From: Campylobacter concisus
GTDB taxonomy: Bacteria; Campylobacterota; Campylobacteria; Campylobacterales; Campylobacteraceae
Assembly (NCBI RefSeq): GCF_001891085.1
Contig: NZ_JXUP01000002.1
Coordinates: 1 to 43,078, forward strand
DNA length: 43,078 nucleotides
Direction: 5' to 3'
Below are positions 8,619 to 16,085 of this stretch, one piece after another (positions within the stretch are counted from its first letter, which is position 1; the number at the start of each line of letters is the position of its first letter). A program made the translations under genes and the position numbers. The notes beneath the pieces are model-generated. The model had not been told where the DNA came from. It made no database searches and saw only the letters and a program-made list of their open reading frames with translations.

Positions 8619-9842
8619 ATGGATATCGTAGAGAGATTTTTAAACTATACAAAATTTAACACCACAACAAATAAAGAAAATGGATTAAAAGGCGTTATGC
8701 CTTCTAATCCAACCGAGTATGAGCTGGCTAAGTTTTTAAAAGAAGAGCTTAGCTCGCTAGGCATAAAAGATATCATCTTACAAGACAATGCTATCTTGAT
8801 AGCAAAAATTCCTGCAAACTGCGAAAATGCTCCAAGTATCGCCTTTTTTGGGCATTTAGATACAAGTAGTGAGCAAAAAAATGATACTAAAGCTAAGATA
8901 GTAAAATACACAGGCGGCGACATCTGCCTAAACAAAGAGGAGGGAATTTATCTAAAATTTAGCGATAACCCAGAGCTTAAAAAGTACGTTGGCGACGACA
9001 TAGTTGTGACTGACGGCACTAGCTTGCTTGGGGCTGATGATAAGGCGGCAATCGCTAGTATCGTAAATATGGCTAGCTTTTTCATGCAAAATCCTGAGGT
9101 CAAGCACGGCAAGATCGTGGTCTGCTTTGTGCCTGATGAGGAGCAGGGCTTGCTTGGTGCAAAGGCGCTTGATGTAAATTTACTGGGAGCTGATTTTGGT
9201 TACTGCTTAGACTGCTGCGAGATAGGCGAGCTAATATATGAAAACTGGAACGCGGCTGACTGCACAATGGTCTTTAAAGGCGTTTCGGCTCATCCGATGA
9301 ACGCAAAGGGTAAGCTTGTAAATTCGCTCCTTCTTGCGCATAAATTTATCTCGCTTTTGCCAGGTGGCGAAGTGCCAGAGTGCACCGAGGGCAAGGAGGG
9401 CTATTTCTGGGTAAAAGAGCTTAGCGGAAATAGTGCGAAAACGACGCTTAAGATCGACATAAGAGAATTTGACGAGGTGAAATTTCAAAAAAGGCTTGAG
9501 TTTTTAAGCGATATGGCAAATTCTTTTAACAAAATTTATGGTGAGCGTTGTGAGATCACGCTAAAAACACGCTATGAAAATGTCTTTAAATTTTTAAAAG
9601 ATGAAAACTCACTGCCTATAAAATTAGCAAAAGATGCCTTTAGCGAGCTAAATATCACGCCAAACATAAAGCCGATGCGTGGCGGATACGACGGCGCTGC
9701 GATCTCTGCAAAGGGCGTGCCAACGCTAAATTTATTCACAGGGGCAAACAACTTTCACTCTATCTTCGAGTACTTGCCAGTTAGCAGCCTAAAAGCCTCA
9801 AGCGAAGTCATTAAAAAAATCATAATTAACGCTGCTAAATAA
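8619..9842 (+). CDS. pepT: Peptidase T (tripeptide aminopeptidase)
   Basis: A 407-residue M20B zinc aminopeptidase that removes the N-terminal residue of tripeptides. Motifs include FGHLDTSS (first metal-binding histidine and aspartate), GADDKAA (bridging aspartate), PDEEQG (catalytic glutamate pair), SAHPMNAKGK and RGGYDGA near the C-terminus. AAAGGA precedes the ATG and the gap to the transporter gene is only 11 nt. It is the last gene of the operon and is followed by a strong stem-loop at 9851-9879. Confidence 0.93.
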   Translation: MDIVERFLNYTKFNTTTNKENGLKGVMPSNPTEYELAKFLKEELSSLGIKDIILQDNAILIAKIPANCENAPSIAFFGHLDTSSEQKNDTKAKIVKYTGGDICLNKEEGIYLKFSDNPELKKYVGDDIVVTDGTSLLGADDKAAIASIVNMASFFMQNPEVKHGKIVVCFVPDEEQGLLGAKALDVNLLGADFGYCLDCCEIGELIYENWNAADCTMVFKGVSAHPMNAKGKLVNSLLLAHKFISLLPGGEVPECTEGKEGYFWVKELSGNSAKTTLKIDIREFDEVKFQKRLEFLSDMANSFNKIYGERCEITLKTRYENVFKFLKDENSLPIKLAKDAFSELNITPNIKPMRGGYDGAAISAKGVPTLNLFTGANNFHSIFEYLPVSSLKASSEVIKKIIINAAK

Positions 9843-9850
9843 ACTTCATA

Positions 9851-9885
9851 AAAGCCTAGATTTAGTAAATTTAGGCTTTAAATTT
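9851..9885 (+). terminator. Intrinsic terminator after pepT
   Basis: A 13-bp stem (9851-9863 with 9867-9879, one G-U pair) closes on a 3-nt loop and runs into AAATTTT. The A-rich foot and T-rich tail could also make it work for the opposite strand. It separates the peptidase operon from the PP-loop gene, which starts 17 nt after the stretch. Confidence 0.65.
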
Positions 9886-9901
9886 TACTTTCAGGACAAA
9901 A

Positions 9902-10891
9902 ATGAAGGCTTTAGCTTTGTTTAGCGGAGGGCTTGACAGCATGCTCTCTATGAAAATAATAAGCGATCAAAATATCGAAGTGGTCGCACTTTATATGGAT
10001 ACTGGATTTGGCGTAGATGAAGAAAAACATGAAATTTTAAGACGCCGTGCAGCTTTGGCTGGGGCTAGTTTAAAAGTGGTTGATATGAGAAATGAGTATC
10101 TTCGTGATGTACTCTTTAACCCAAAATACGGCTATGGTAAGCAGTTTAACCCTTGTATTGATTGTCACGGATATATGTTTAAAACAGCTCTTAATATGCT
10201 AAAAAGTGAAAATGCAAATTTCATCATCACAGGCGAAGTTTTGGGTCAAAGGCCGATGAGTCAGCGAAGAGATGCACTCTTTCAAGTTAAGCGCCTAGCT
10301 GATGACGAGGATGATTTGGTGCTTCGTCCGATGTGCGCTAAGCTTTTGCCACCAACAAAGCCAGAGCGCGAGGGCTGGGTCGATAGAGAGAAGCTGCTTG
10401 ATATAAGCGGGCGCGATAGAAAGCCGCAGCTTGCTTTGGCAAAGGAATTTGGCTTTGAGGACTTTGCAACGCCTGGAGGCGGGTGTTTGCTAACGATCGA
10501 GAGCTTTGCTGTGAAGATAAAGGATTATCTAAATTTTGATAAAGAGATGCGAGGTATCGATGTCGTGTGGCTAAAGCTTGGTAGGCATCTGCGCTTACCA
10601 GATGGTGCTAAAATGATAATAGGACGTGACGAGAGCGATAATAACGCACTTTTGGCTCATCCAAACGATAAATTTGATCAAGTAAATTTTAAAGAGAGTG
10701 ATGATATCGTAGGAGCCGTTAGCTTCATAAGCAAAAACGCTAGTAAAGCTGACAAAGAGCTGGCCGCAAGGCTTGCATTAGCTTATACAAAAGCAAGTAG
10801 AGAAAATAAATTTGAAGTTAGCATCGCTGGAGAGAAATTTAGTATCACACCTGAGGATAAATCTCTAGCTCAAAATTATTTCGTAAAATAG
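9902..10891 (+). CDS. PP-loop (N-type) ATP pyrophosphatase, tRNA-thiolation-like
   Basis: A 329-residue protein with the PP-loop signature SGGLDSMLS at residues 8-16, a CxxC pair (C85, C88 in PCIDCHG) and a later conserved cysteine in GGGCLLT (about residue 198). PP-loop enzymes of this layout adenylate tRNA bases and transfer sulfur (MnmA/ThiI/TtuA-type); it is often annotated loosely as a thiouridylase or as argininosuccinate-synthase-like. The C-terminal part contains GRHLRLPDGAKMIIGRDESD, an extra domain I cannot name. AGGA lies 6 nt before the ATG. It stands alone between the pepT terminator and tRNA-Met. Confidence 0.7.
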   Translation: MKALALFSGGLDSMLSMKIISDQNIEVVALYMDTGFGVDEEKHEILRRRAALAGASLKVVDMRNEYLRDVLFNPKYGYGKQFNPCIDCHGYMFKTALNMLKSENANFIITGEVLGQRPMSQRRDALFQVKRLADDEDDLVLRPMCAKLLPPTKPEREGWVDREKLLDISGRDRKPQLALAKEFGFEDFATPGGGCLLTIESFAVKIKDYLNFDKEMRGIDVVWLKLGRHLRLPDGAKMIIGRDESDNNALLAHPNDKFDQVNFKESDDIVGAVSFISKNASKADKELAARLALAYTKASRENKFEVSIAGEKFSITPEDKSLAQNYFVK

Positions 10892-10971
10892 ACGTTTTAT
10901 CGATTCTTGGTGCTTTTACTTTGTGTTTGTGGGTAAAGATATTTTTTATCTACAAATAAGTTTAAAAATTA

Positions 10972-10977
10972 TATAAT
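10972..10977 (+). promoter_or_regulatory. -10 box (TATAAT) for tRNA-Met
   Basis: A perfect TATAAT ends 19 nt before the first base of the tRNA. It sits in an AT-rich gap after the PP-loop gene and is the only clear promoter element there. Confidence 0.5.
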
Positions 10978-10996
10978 CCGAAACTTATTTTAAAGT

Positions 10997-11073
10997 GTCA
11001 CGGTAGCTCAGCTGGTTAGAGCGCTGGTCTCATAAGCCGGAGGTCGGGAGTTCAAGTCTCCCCCGTGACACCA
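10997..11073 (+). tRNA. tRNA-Met (CAT anticodon)
   Basis: A 77-nt tRNA. The 7-bp acceptor stem GTCACGG/CCGTGAC is perfect, the D arm has GCTCAG and GAGC, the anticodon loop CTCATAA has CAT at 11031-11033, the T arm is GGGAG-TTCAAGT-CTCCC, and the 3' CCA is encoded. The C-G first pair of the anticodon stem and the lack of C1-A72 features point to elongator methionine tRNA; isoleucine tRNA with lysidine is a less likely alternative. The 3' half, from 11029, is repeated at 37458-37507 and is the insertion target of the mobile element. The element leaves this copy intact. Confidence 0.95.
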
Positions 11074-11078
11074 TAGAT
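11029..11078 (+). repeat. attL, 50-bp direct repeat (3' half of tRNA-Met)
   Basis: It runs from the base before the anticodon region through CCA and five bases beyond. It is identical to 37458-37507 and stops matching on both sides immediately. This copy belongs to the intact tRNA gene, as is usual for tRNA-targeting integrases that restore the gene on insertion. Confidence 0.92.
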
Positions 11079-11142
11079 ACCTAAACTTCGATATTCCTAC
11101 AATATTATATTGCAGTCACCTTTCATAAAATATAGCTTAATG

Positions 11143-11174
11143 TTTGTAGCAAAATAAAATTTTATGTAGCAAAT
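11143..11174 (+). repeat. Putative integrase arm-type sites, left
   Basis: Two direct copies of TGTAGCAAA start at 11145 and 11165, 20 bp apart, about 66 bp inside attL. The same word occurs twice (second copy TGTAGCAGA) at 37375 and 37385, 10 bp apart and about 67 bp inside attR; the 13-mer TTTGTAGCAAAAT is shared exactly by both ends. The symmetric distances and helical-turn spacing are what arm-binding sites of a tyrosine integrase would show. Confidence 0.5.
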
Positions 11175-11329
11175 TTTTAAGCTCGCAGTAATTTTAACAC
11201 GTTTTTTGTAAAATTTTAAAAAACAAGTAAAATTTTTTAACGAATCATCTACTATGATATAATCTGTCACTCTACTGGGTTAATTTTTTATCATGACTTA
11301 AATAAAATGAGTATTGATGTATAGTAGAA

Positions 11330-11552
11330 ATGGCACTTGTAACTATTGAATATAGGCTAAAAAATATTTTTGATGATTATGATTCGTTCATATCTCCTGG
11401 CAATAAAACACAAAAATAGAGATAGACTACATAAGTATTACGAGATCCTGCGTATGGTCAAATATTGGCTCCCATTTATCAAGATAAAAGAGCTTGAGTG
11501 TCTAAGGGTGAAATTTGAGAAGTTGCTCAGGAGCTATCTAGAATGCAGTTGA
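11330..11552 (+). pseudogene. Possible frameshifted small gene
   Basis: An ATG at 11330 opens a 29-codon frame that stops at 11419; a second frame reads on to 11552 with a charged, gene-like composition (NRDRLHKYYEILRMVK and KIKELECLRVKFEKLL). Joined by one frameshift they would give a small helical protein of about 75 residues. A TATAAT lies at 11258-11263. I recognise no family and there is no good ribosome-binding site, so this may also be non-coding. Confidence 0.25.
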
Positions 11553-11814
11553 TAATTATATAATAGTTTTCATTTATTTTTTAAAAATATACATGTTATT
11601 AATAAGACATTTTTATTTTTTATACTCAAAAAAAGTCAGCTTTAGTCTGTAATTTTAAGAGATTTTGTTTAGATTTCTCATATAAATACGAGCATTAAGT
11701 AATTTATAAGTATTTTTATGCTATAAAGTCAGGAAAACCACTTGGTATATCGTGCTTCTAAAACAAAAATCAACAATTATTGACCACTTAAACAATCTAG
11801 CCATCAAAATATCT

Positions 11815-11820
11815 TATAAT
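11815..11820 (+). promoter_or_regulatory. -10 box (TATAAT) for the mobilization module
   Basis: A perfect TATAAT in an AT-rich stretch about 47 nt upstream of the five-codon leader. It is the best promoter candidate for the run of genes from 12096 to 15877. Confidence 0.45.
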
Positions 11821-11866
11821 ATACACAAATTTAAAAATAAAATATTTTTAACCAAAGGAGGTTAAG

Positions 11867-11926
11867 ATGATTAAAGCCAGTTAAAAGCAGAAGCTCTATT
11901 TTAAGTATTTAAAAGAGAGCTTCTGC
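11867..11926 (+). promoter_or_regulatory. Leader peptide (MIKAS) plus perfect 11-bp stem-loop
   Basis: AAAGGAGG, the best ribosome-binding site in this area, precedes an ATG at 11867 whose frame is only MIKAS before TAA. Three bases after the stop begins a perfect 11-bp inverted repeat (11887-11897 with 11916-11926, loop 18 nt) with no T-run behind it. The layout resembles a translational attenuator or a regulatory leader for the mobilization genes that start at 12096. The function is inferred. Confidence 0.4.
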
Positions 11927-12095
11927 GATAGGTTATTAGCATTCCTATTGTAATCGTTCTCTACTTTTAAACTACTTAAATAAAAACCTTATCAACAACT
12001 ACCATATCAAAATAAAAGGCACACTATAGGTATGTCCATTTGGTGAGATGGCTATTACTGTCTCTTGATTTTTTAAATGGCAAAAAGGAGAAAAA

Positions 12096-12398
12096 ATGCC
12101 AAATAAAAAAATAATTTTAAATGATTTAAAAATCATTAGAAGAAACAAGAAAAAAGAGGAGATTAAACAAGCTTGTATTGAAGTCTTGTTCGCAGAAAAA
12201 GCAACATTCAAAGAATGCAAGTTACTAATCGAAAATCATTATAGCGTAAAGCTATCAAATAAGGAGTTTTCCAAATGGAGGAAAGAGTATGAGGCAACAA
12301 ATGCCAATCAACCATCTGATGCATGTCATATTCTCGTACCCAACGAAGACGATAAAAAAGATGAGGAACTAAGCAATGGCACTAACAATCAAGAGTAG
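12096..12398 (+). CDS. Small basic protein of the mobilization module
   Basis: A 100-residue protein with a strongly basic N-terminal half (lysine-rich, probably helical and DNA-binding) and an acidic, disordered-looking tail. I do not recognise the family; small proteins of this kind upstream of MobC and the relaxase are often relaxosome accessory proteins or regulators. AAAAGGAG lies 6 nt before the ATG. The next gene overlaps its 3' end by 23 nt, so the two are probably translated together. Confidence 0.7.
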   Translation: MPNKKIILNDLKIIRRNKKKEEIKQACIEVLFAEKATFKECKLLIENHYSVKLSNKEFSKWRKEYEATNANQPSDACHILVPNEDDKKDEELSNGTNNQE

Positions 12399-12921
12399 CG
12401 ATACAGCAGTTGCGGCAAATGCCGTAATTGCTCTACAAGAACATATCGAAATGGGCAATAAGGCTAGTGAAAATATTAGAAATAATATTGAACTTTTTAA
12501 TCAAACCGCAGATATCTTTGATAAAAGCTTTAAAGAAAAAATAGAGCTTATAGAGCAAGGAGGTGCTGAACTTACAAATGCAACAAAAGAGATTCAAGAC
12601 AACTTTCAAAATACTCTAAAAAGTGCAGATAAAACTATATCGAAGATCAACTCATCTTTTAGCTCTTTGATGAAGAATATAATATCTATATTAATTGCCT
12701 TTGTATTTATAGAAGTGATCTTCTTTTTTGGCTACTTGTTTTATGATAGCCATAAGACAAATGAAGCCAAATCTGCACTACAAAGCAAGCTAGATAAGGC
12801 ACTTTATAACATATCTAATCTTCAAGGCTTTATTATCCATATCTACAACCAAGATGGTCAAAAAGCTAGTGAAGATTTTACTAAATGGCTAAACAAAAAT
12901 GGTGACGGTAATGTTCAGTAG
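12376..12921 (+). CDS. Coiled-coil membrane protein of the mobilization module (MobB-like by position)
   Basis: A 181-residue protein. Residues 10-95 form a long amphipathic helical, coiled-coil-like region, residues 101-123 are a single hydrophobic membrane segment, and a short helical tail follows. It overlaps the previous gene by 23 nt and lies just upstream of the oriT candidate and mobC. In R1162-type plasmids the MobB protein between MobA and MobC also has a membrane segment and links the relaxosome to the transporter; by position and layout this protein could do the same. No direct family match is claimed. Confidence 0.65.
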   Translation: MALTIKSSDTAVAANAVIALQEHIEMGNKASENIRNNIELFNQTADIFDKSFKEKIELIEQGGAELTNATKEIQDNFQNTLKSADKTISKINSSFSSLMKNIISILIAFVFIEVIFFFGYLFYDSHKTNEAKSALQSKLDKALYNISNLQGFIIHIYNQDGQKASEDFTKWLNKNGDGNVQ

Positions 12922-12941
12922 TAAGCAAATTTTTCTAATAG

Positions 12942-13047
12942 CAAGACACATACAATGTATGACACTTCGTTTTCATACCTTGTATAATCTTGCTCTGCCG
13001 AGGGCTACAATGCGAGATATAAGAAGCTTTAAAACGCTTTATCTCGC
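12942..13047. other. Candidate origin of transfer (oriT)
   Basis: The gap before mobC holds two inverted repeats. The first pairs 12942-12961 with 12974-12992 (16 paired bases around a 12-nt loop, including the palindrome CATACAATGTATG). The second pairs GCGAGATA at 13012-13019 with 13040-13047. On the minus strand the second repeat is followed after 7 nt by GCCCTC, which resembles the nick region of R1162/RSF1010-type origins as I remember it (an inverted repeat, then a core ending in GCG/CCCTC). The position directly upstream of mobC and the relaxase supports this. Confidence 0.45.
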
Positions 13048-13073
13048 TATCACATTTTATGAAAGGATATCAT

Positions 13074-13436
13074 ATGTCAAAAAATGTCAAGGATAAGGTG
13101 CTCTCCGCAAGGATCACTTATCAACAATACGATAAGTTATCTAAAATAGCTCTAGAGTTAGATATGTCAAAATCAGAAATCATTTCCTATCTTATAGATA
13201 ATGGCACTGTAAATTCTGAATCCATAAAAAAGAAAGAGTTATATCCAACAATCATTACATATTTTGCTAGACCTTTTAATAACATCAATCAAATAGCAAA
13301 GAAACTAAATATAGCTTATAAGACTAGTGGCAATATAGATTTAAAAACGATACTGCAGACACAAGAAGAGTTGTACAAAGTTCAATCAGTGCTAACTGAA
13401 ATTTTAAGCCTAATAAAGAGTAGCTATGATAGTTAA
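13074..13436 (+). CDS. MobC-like relaxosome accessory protein
   Basis: A 120-residue protein with an N-terminal ribbon-helix-helix-like region (KVLSARITYQQYDKLSKIA followed by MSKSEIISYL) and the NQIAKKLN segment typical of the MobC family. Such proteins bind oriT next to the nick site and help the relaxase open the strand. The ATG at 13074 is chosen because AAAGGA is 6 nt upstream; another ATG at 13059 is in frame but lies before that site. Its end overlaps the relaxase start by 11 nt. Confidence 0.75.
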   Translation: MSKNVKDKVLSARITYQQYDKLSKIALELDMSKSEIISYLIDNGTVNSESIKKKELYPTIITYFARPFNNINQIAKKLNIAYKTSGNIDLKTILQTQEELYKVQSVLTEILSLIKSSYDS

Positions 13437-15264
13437 GATCTCAAAGGGAGAAAAAGGCATAGCTGATTATCTAAAAACTGGCAAGAAAAGAGATTCGAAG
13501 CTAACTAGAGATGAAAAAGATGATAGATTGCCACTGGCTGGAAATTTAGATCTTATCGAGATGTCTGAAAAGCACCAGAGCAAGAAAAAGAATAAGAAAC
13601 ATAACTACTATCATATATCCTTGTCATTTACTTCAGAGGAGTGGAGCAGACTATATGAAAGTGGCAATATAGATGAGCTTATAATGGATTTTTTGAGGCT
13701 AACTTTCCCAAATCACGACATAGATGAGCTACTTTTTTATGCTGAAGCTCATCTGCCTATAATCAAAGAAGAGCCATATATTCCTCGCCCAGAAGGGGCA
13801 CTAGAAAATAGAACATTAAACAAGAAACATAAAAATGGTGAACCACTAAAAAGAGAGCCTCATGTTCATCTAATAGTCTCTTTTGAAAATATGAAATTTA
13901 CTCATAGTGTAAAAACCGGTGGAGTTATATATACAAAAGGTGTAGCCAAGCAACAAATAAAAGCTGTTATGGCTAAATCAGCAGAGAAATTTAAAAGAGT
14001 AGTTAATGACATCTTATCTAACAAGTATGGATTAAATAATATAGAGCCTTTAAGTATGGATGAAGACCAACTAAAAAAACAATATGAAAGCTTTAAAAGT
14101 GCAGCACAAAAGGTTAAGAAAGGCAAAGAAAAAGATACACAGATGAAGATAGAAACAAATGTAGTGATCGAGCCAAAAGCTAATACAAAAGAGCAGGATA
14201 TAAGTGTTGAAGAGCTGCTAGCTGATGCTAGAAATTCTACAGCTGATTATCTATTAAGAATGATAGAAGAAGATGAGAGTTTCAAAAAAGACTATTATGA
14301 TAGAGCAAAGAGGCTTAACGCAATGGATATAAGAGAATTTTTGCCTATGATCAATGCAAAATTTAACATTACCGCAAAACCTAAAATAGTAAATGACAAA
14401 TATAAAGTAAGTGTAGATGAGTTTAAGGGAACTTATAATCTAACTGATCTAATGTGTAAGATAGTCTATAATGGCAGAAAAGGAGCATTATTTCACGTGG
14501 TTAATGAGCTAGAGCAAATGCTTATAGAGCTTCAATCCAATAAAAATGAGCCAAAGATAACATTAAGTGTAAGTAGTGACTTTGGCACGCCAAATAAAGA
14601 CCCAAAAACTCAAGTGTTAAATAGCTGGGAAACGATACAAATAGAGCCATACAATCTAAAATCAATACTTAAAAACTATTCAGCTATATCAGTGGCAGGT
14701 TTTAAAGATAAAGGCAAAGAAGCTAGCAGTATTGACAGCATAACTCCTACGCTTATATATGATATAGATAGCTCTAAATTTACTGCAAATGATGCTCAAA
14801 ATTTACTAAAAAGTAAAGGAATAAAAGGCTTCATATACCCAACCACCTATCAAGCGCCAGACACAAAAGTAGAGAAATTTAAACTCATTATACCCACAAC
14901 AGATGCTCCAAGCTTAAATGAATATGATGAATACATAAAAGAGATAACAAGAGAGCTTGGGTTATATGACATAGTAAATAACTCCAGCTTGCATCCTAGT
15001 AAATTTCACTACACTCCAGTGCCAGGATCTGAAGTTATAAGCATTGGTGGAAAAACTTTTGATAATACAAGAGCCATTGAAGATGCCAGCCTAAAAACAG
15101 ACATTAATAATATGGATATTAAAGCCATATATGAAGATTTACAAAATCTAAGAAAATATGAGCTTGGTCATGAGCCAAAAGATACCAACTCACATATTAA
15201 AAGAGCAAGCTACCAAGCCATATCATCAAAGATTTCTATAAAAGAGCTTGATAGAATACTTTGA
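13426..15264 (+). CDS. mobA: Relaxase (MobA-like) with C-terminal primase-like domain
   Basis: A 612-residue protein. The N-terminal third looks like a MOB relaxase: Y15 in GIADYLKTGKK is a candidate nicking tyrosine, H63 lies in YYHISLSF, and the metal-binding HxH is in EPHVHLIVS (H146, H148). After a linker, residues 420-560 resemble an archaeo-eukaryotic primase fold: LIYDID (D446, D448), KFKLIIP (484-490), D515 and HPSKFHYTP (523-531). A relaxase fused to a primase is known in MobA/RepB of RSF1010. The protein would nick oriT and could prime the transferred strand in the recipient. The gene overlaps mobC by 11 nt and the next gene by 17 nt. Confidence 0.75.
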   Translation: MIVKISKGEKGIADYLKTGKKRDSKLTRDEKDDRLPLAGNLDLIEMSEKHQSKKKNKKHNYYHISLSFTSEEWSRLYESGNIDELIMDFLRLTFPNHDIDELLFYAEAHLPIIKEEPYIPRPEGALENRTLNKKHKNGEPLKREPHVHLIVSFENMKFTHSVKTGGVIYTKGVAKQQIKAVMAKSAEKFKRVVNDILSNKYGLNNIEPLSMDEDQLKKQYESFKSAAQKVKKGKEKDTQMKIETNVVIEPKANTKEQDISVEELLADARNSTADYLLRMIEEDESFKKDYYDRAKRLNAMDIREFLPMINAKFNITAKPKIVNDKYKVSVDEFKGTYNLTDLMCKIVYNGRKGALFHVVNELEQMLIELQSNKNEPKITLSVSSDFGTPNKDPKTQVLNSWETIQIEPYNLKSILKNYSAISVAGFKDKGKEASSIDSITPTLIYDIDSSKFTANDAQNLLKSKGIKGFIYPTTYQAPDTKVEKFKLIIPTTDAPSLNEYDEYIKEITRELGLYDIVNNSSLHPSKFHYTPVPGSEVISIGGKTFDNTRAIEDASLKTDINNMDIKAIYEDLQNLRKYELGHEPKDTNSHIKRASYQAISSKISIKELDRIL

Positions 15265-15877
15265 CAAGAGTACTGTGTTTAAAAAATATAAAGATCATCA
15301 AATACTTTTTAATAATAGCGGCAGATACCTATACCTGCCAGAAGAAAACACAGCCTACTCTTTTAGCCAAAATAGACACTATACTCCATATATCTACATT
15401 AGAGATAAATTTTATGAAGCAGCCGGAAAGATAAAAACTGGATTTTATGATGATGATCTCATTCAAAAGCTAAGACTTAAACAAAATGAATATGAAGGAT
15501 TCGTAAAAGCTATCGATGGCCATTTAGATATAAATAGATACTATTTAGCTTTTATAAATAGAACTGAAAACTTTAAAAAATACCTACCAGATATAGTTAA
15601 GGTTAACTATCAAGGCCTAATTTATAATATAAAAACCTATATGAAAGATTGGCAAGATATGCAAGGTTTTAATAAGCTAAAGGGGCGTTATAAAACAGAT
15701 AGTATCTATCTAAATTGTGATTATATATCATTTGGCTCACTAAAAATAATAAAGCAAGAGCTATACGATCAAGGACTTGATAAGAATTTTGGAGTAGAGC
15801 AATCAAAACAACCATCGAATATGATAGAGACTAAAGAACAGAGTGTAAAGTCAGGGTATGATAGTTTGGAGAGGTAG
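15248..15877 (+). CDS. Unknown protein coupled to the relaxase gene
   Basis: A 209-residue protein starting at TTG 15248 inside the last codons of the relaxase gene (17-nt overlap). It is rich in tyrosine and lysine with no membrane segment. I do not recognise a family. The overlap and lack of a ribosome-binding site suggest translational coupling; it might be a split-off C-terminal part of the relaxase-primase polypeptide, since its frame continues where the primase-like domain ends. Confidence 0.6.
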   Translation: MIEYFDKSTVFKKYKDHQILFNNSGRYLYLPEENTAYSFSQNRHYTPYIYIRDKFYEAAGKIKTGFYDDDLIQKLRLKQNEYEGFVKAIDGHLDINRYYLAFINRTENFKKYLPDIVKVNYQGLIYNIKTYMKDWQDMQGFNKLKGRYKTDSIYLNCDYISFGSLKIIKQELYDQGLDKNFGVEQSKQPSNMIETKEQSVKSGYDSLER

Positions 15878-16085
15878 GCAAAACAAACATCAGCGAGGTA
15901 TGAAAGTCTCTTATAAAACTAAACGTATCAGCTAAAAGTCTATATCTTTTTGATTGCTAGCCTTGCGGCAATATATTTCTTCTTTTCTTGTGAATCATAC
16001 TAGTCTTTAGTCTCTAATCCTTAAATATTTAGGAACATAATACTAATATGCACAAATAAATAAAATTAATCTGATCAGGTAGATA
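15878..16085. other. Intergenic gap, no gene seen
   Basis: Together with the relic at 16086-16260 and the AT-rich stretch to 16314 this is a 437-nt gap between convergent gene blocks. I see no gene or clear terminator here. A 17-nt match to the start of the gene at 37770 occurs at 15900 but looks accidental. Confidence 0.4.

Larger units (their letters stand above)
11079..12095 (+). other. AT-rich left end of the element, no convincing full gene
   Basis: About 1 kb between attL and the first clear element gene. It holds two copies of TGTAGCAAA (11145-11153 and 11165-11173), a TATAAT at 11258-11263, a possible broken gene at 11330-11552, a second TATAAT at 11815-11820, a five-codon leader with an excellent ribosome-binding site (11867-11884) and a perfect 11-bp inverted repeat at 11887-11926. 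Nothing else was recognised. Confidence 0.6.

Noticed and set aside
12899-13096. 65-codon frame between the coiled-coil gene and mobC
   Set aside because: It covers the inverted repeats of the oriT candidate, overlaps the end of one gene and the start of the next, and has no family-like features.
15900-15916. 17-nt match to the start of the gene at 37770
   Set aside because: It is short, lacks any continuation and falls in a decayed gap; most likely chance.
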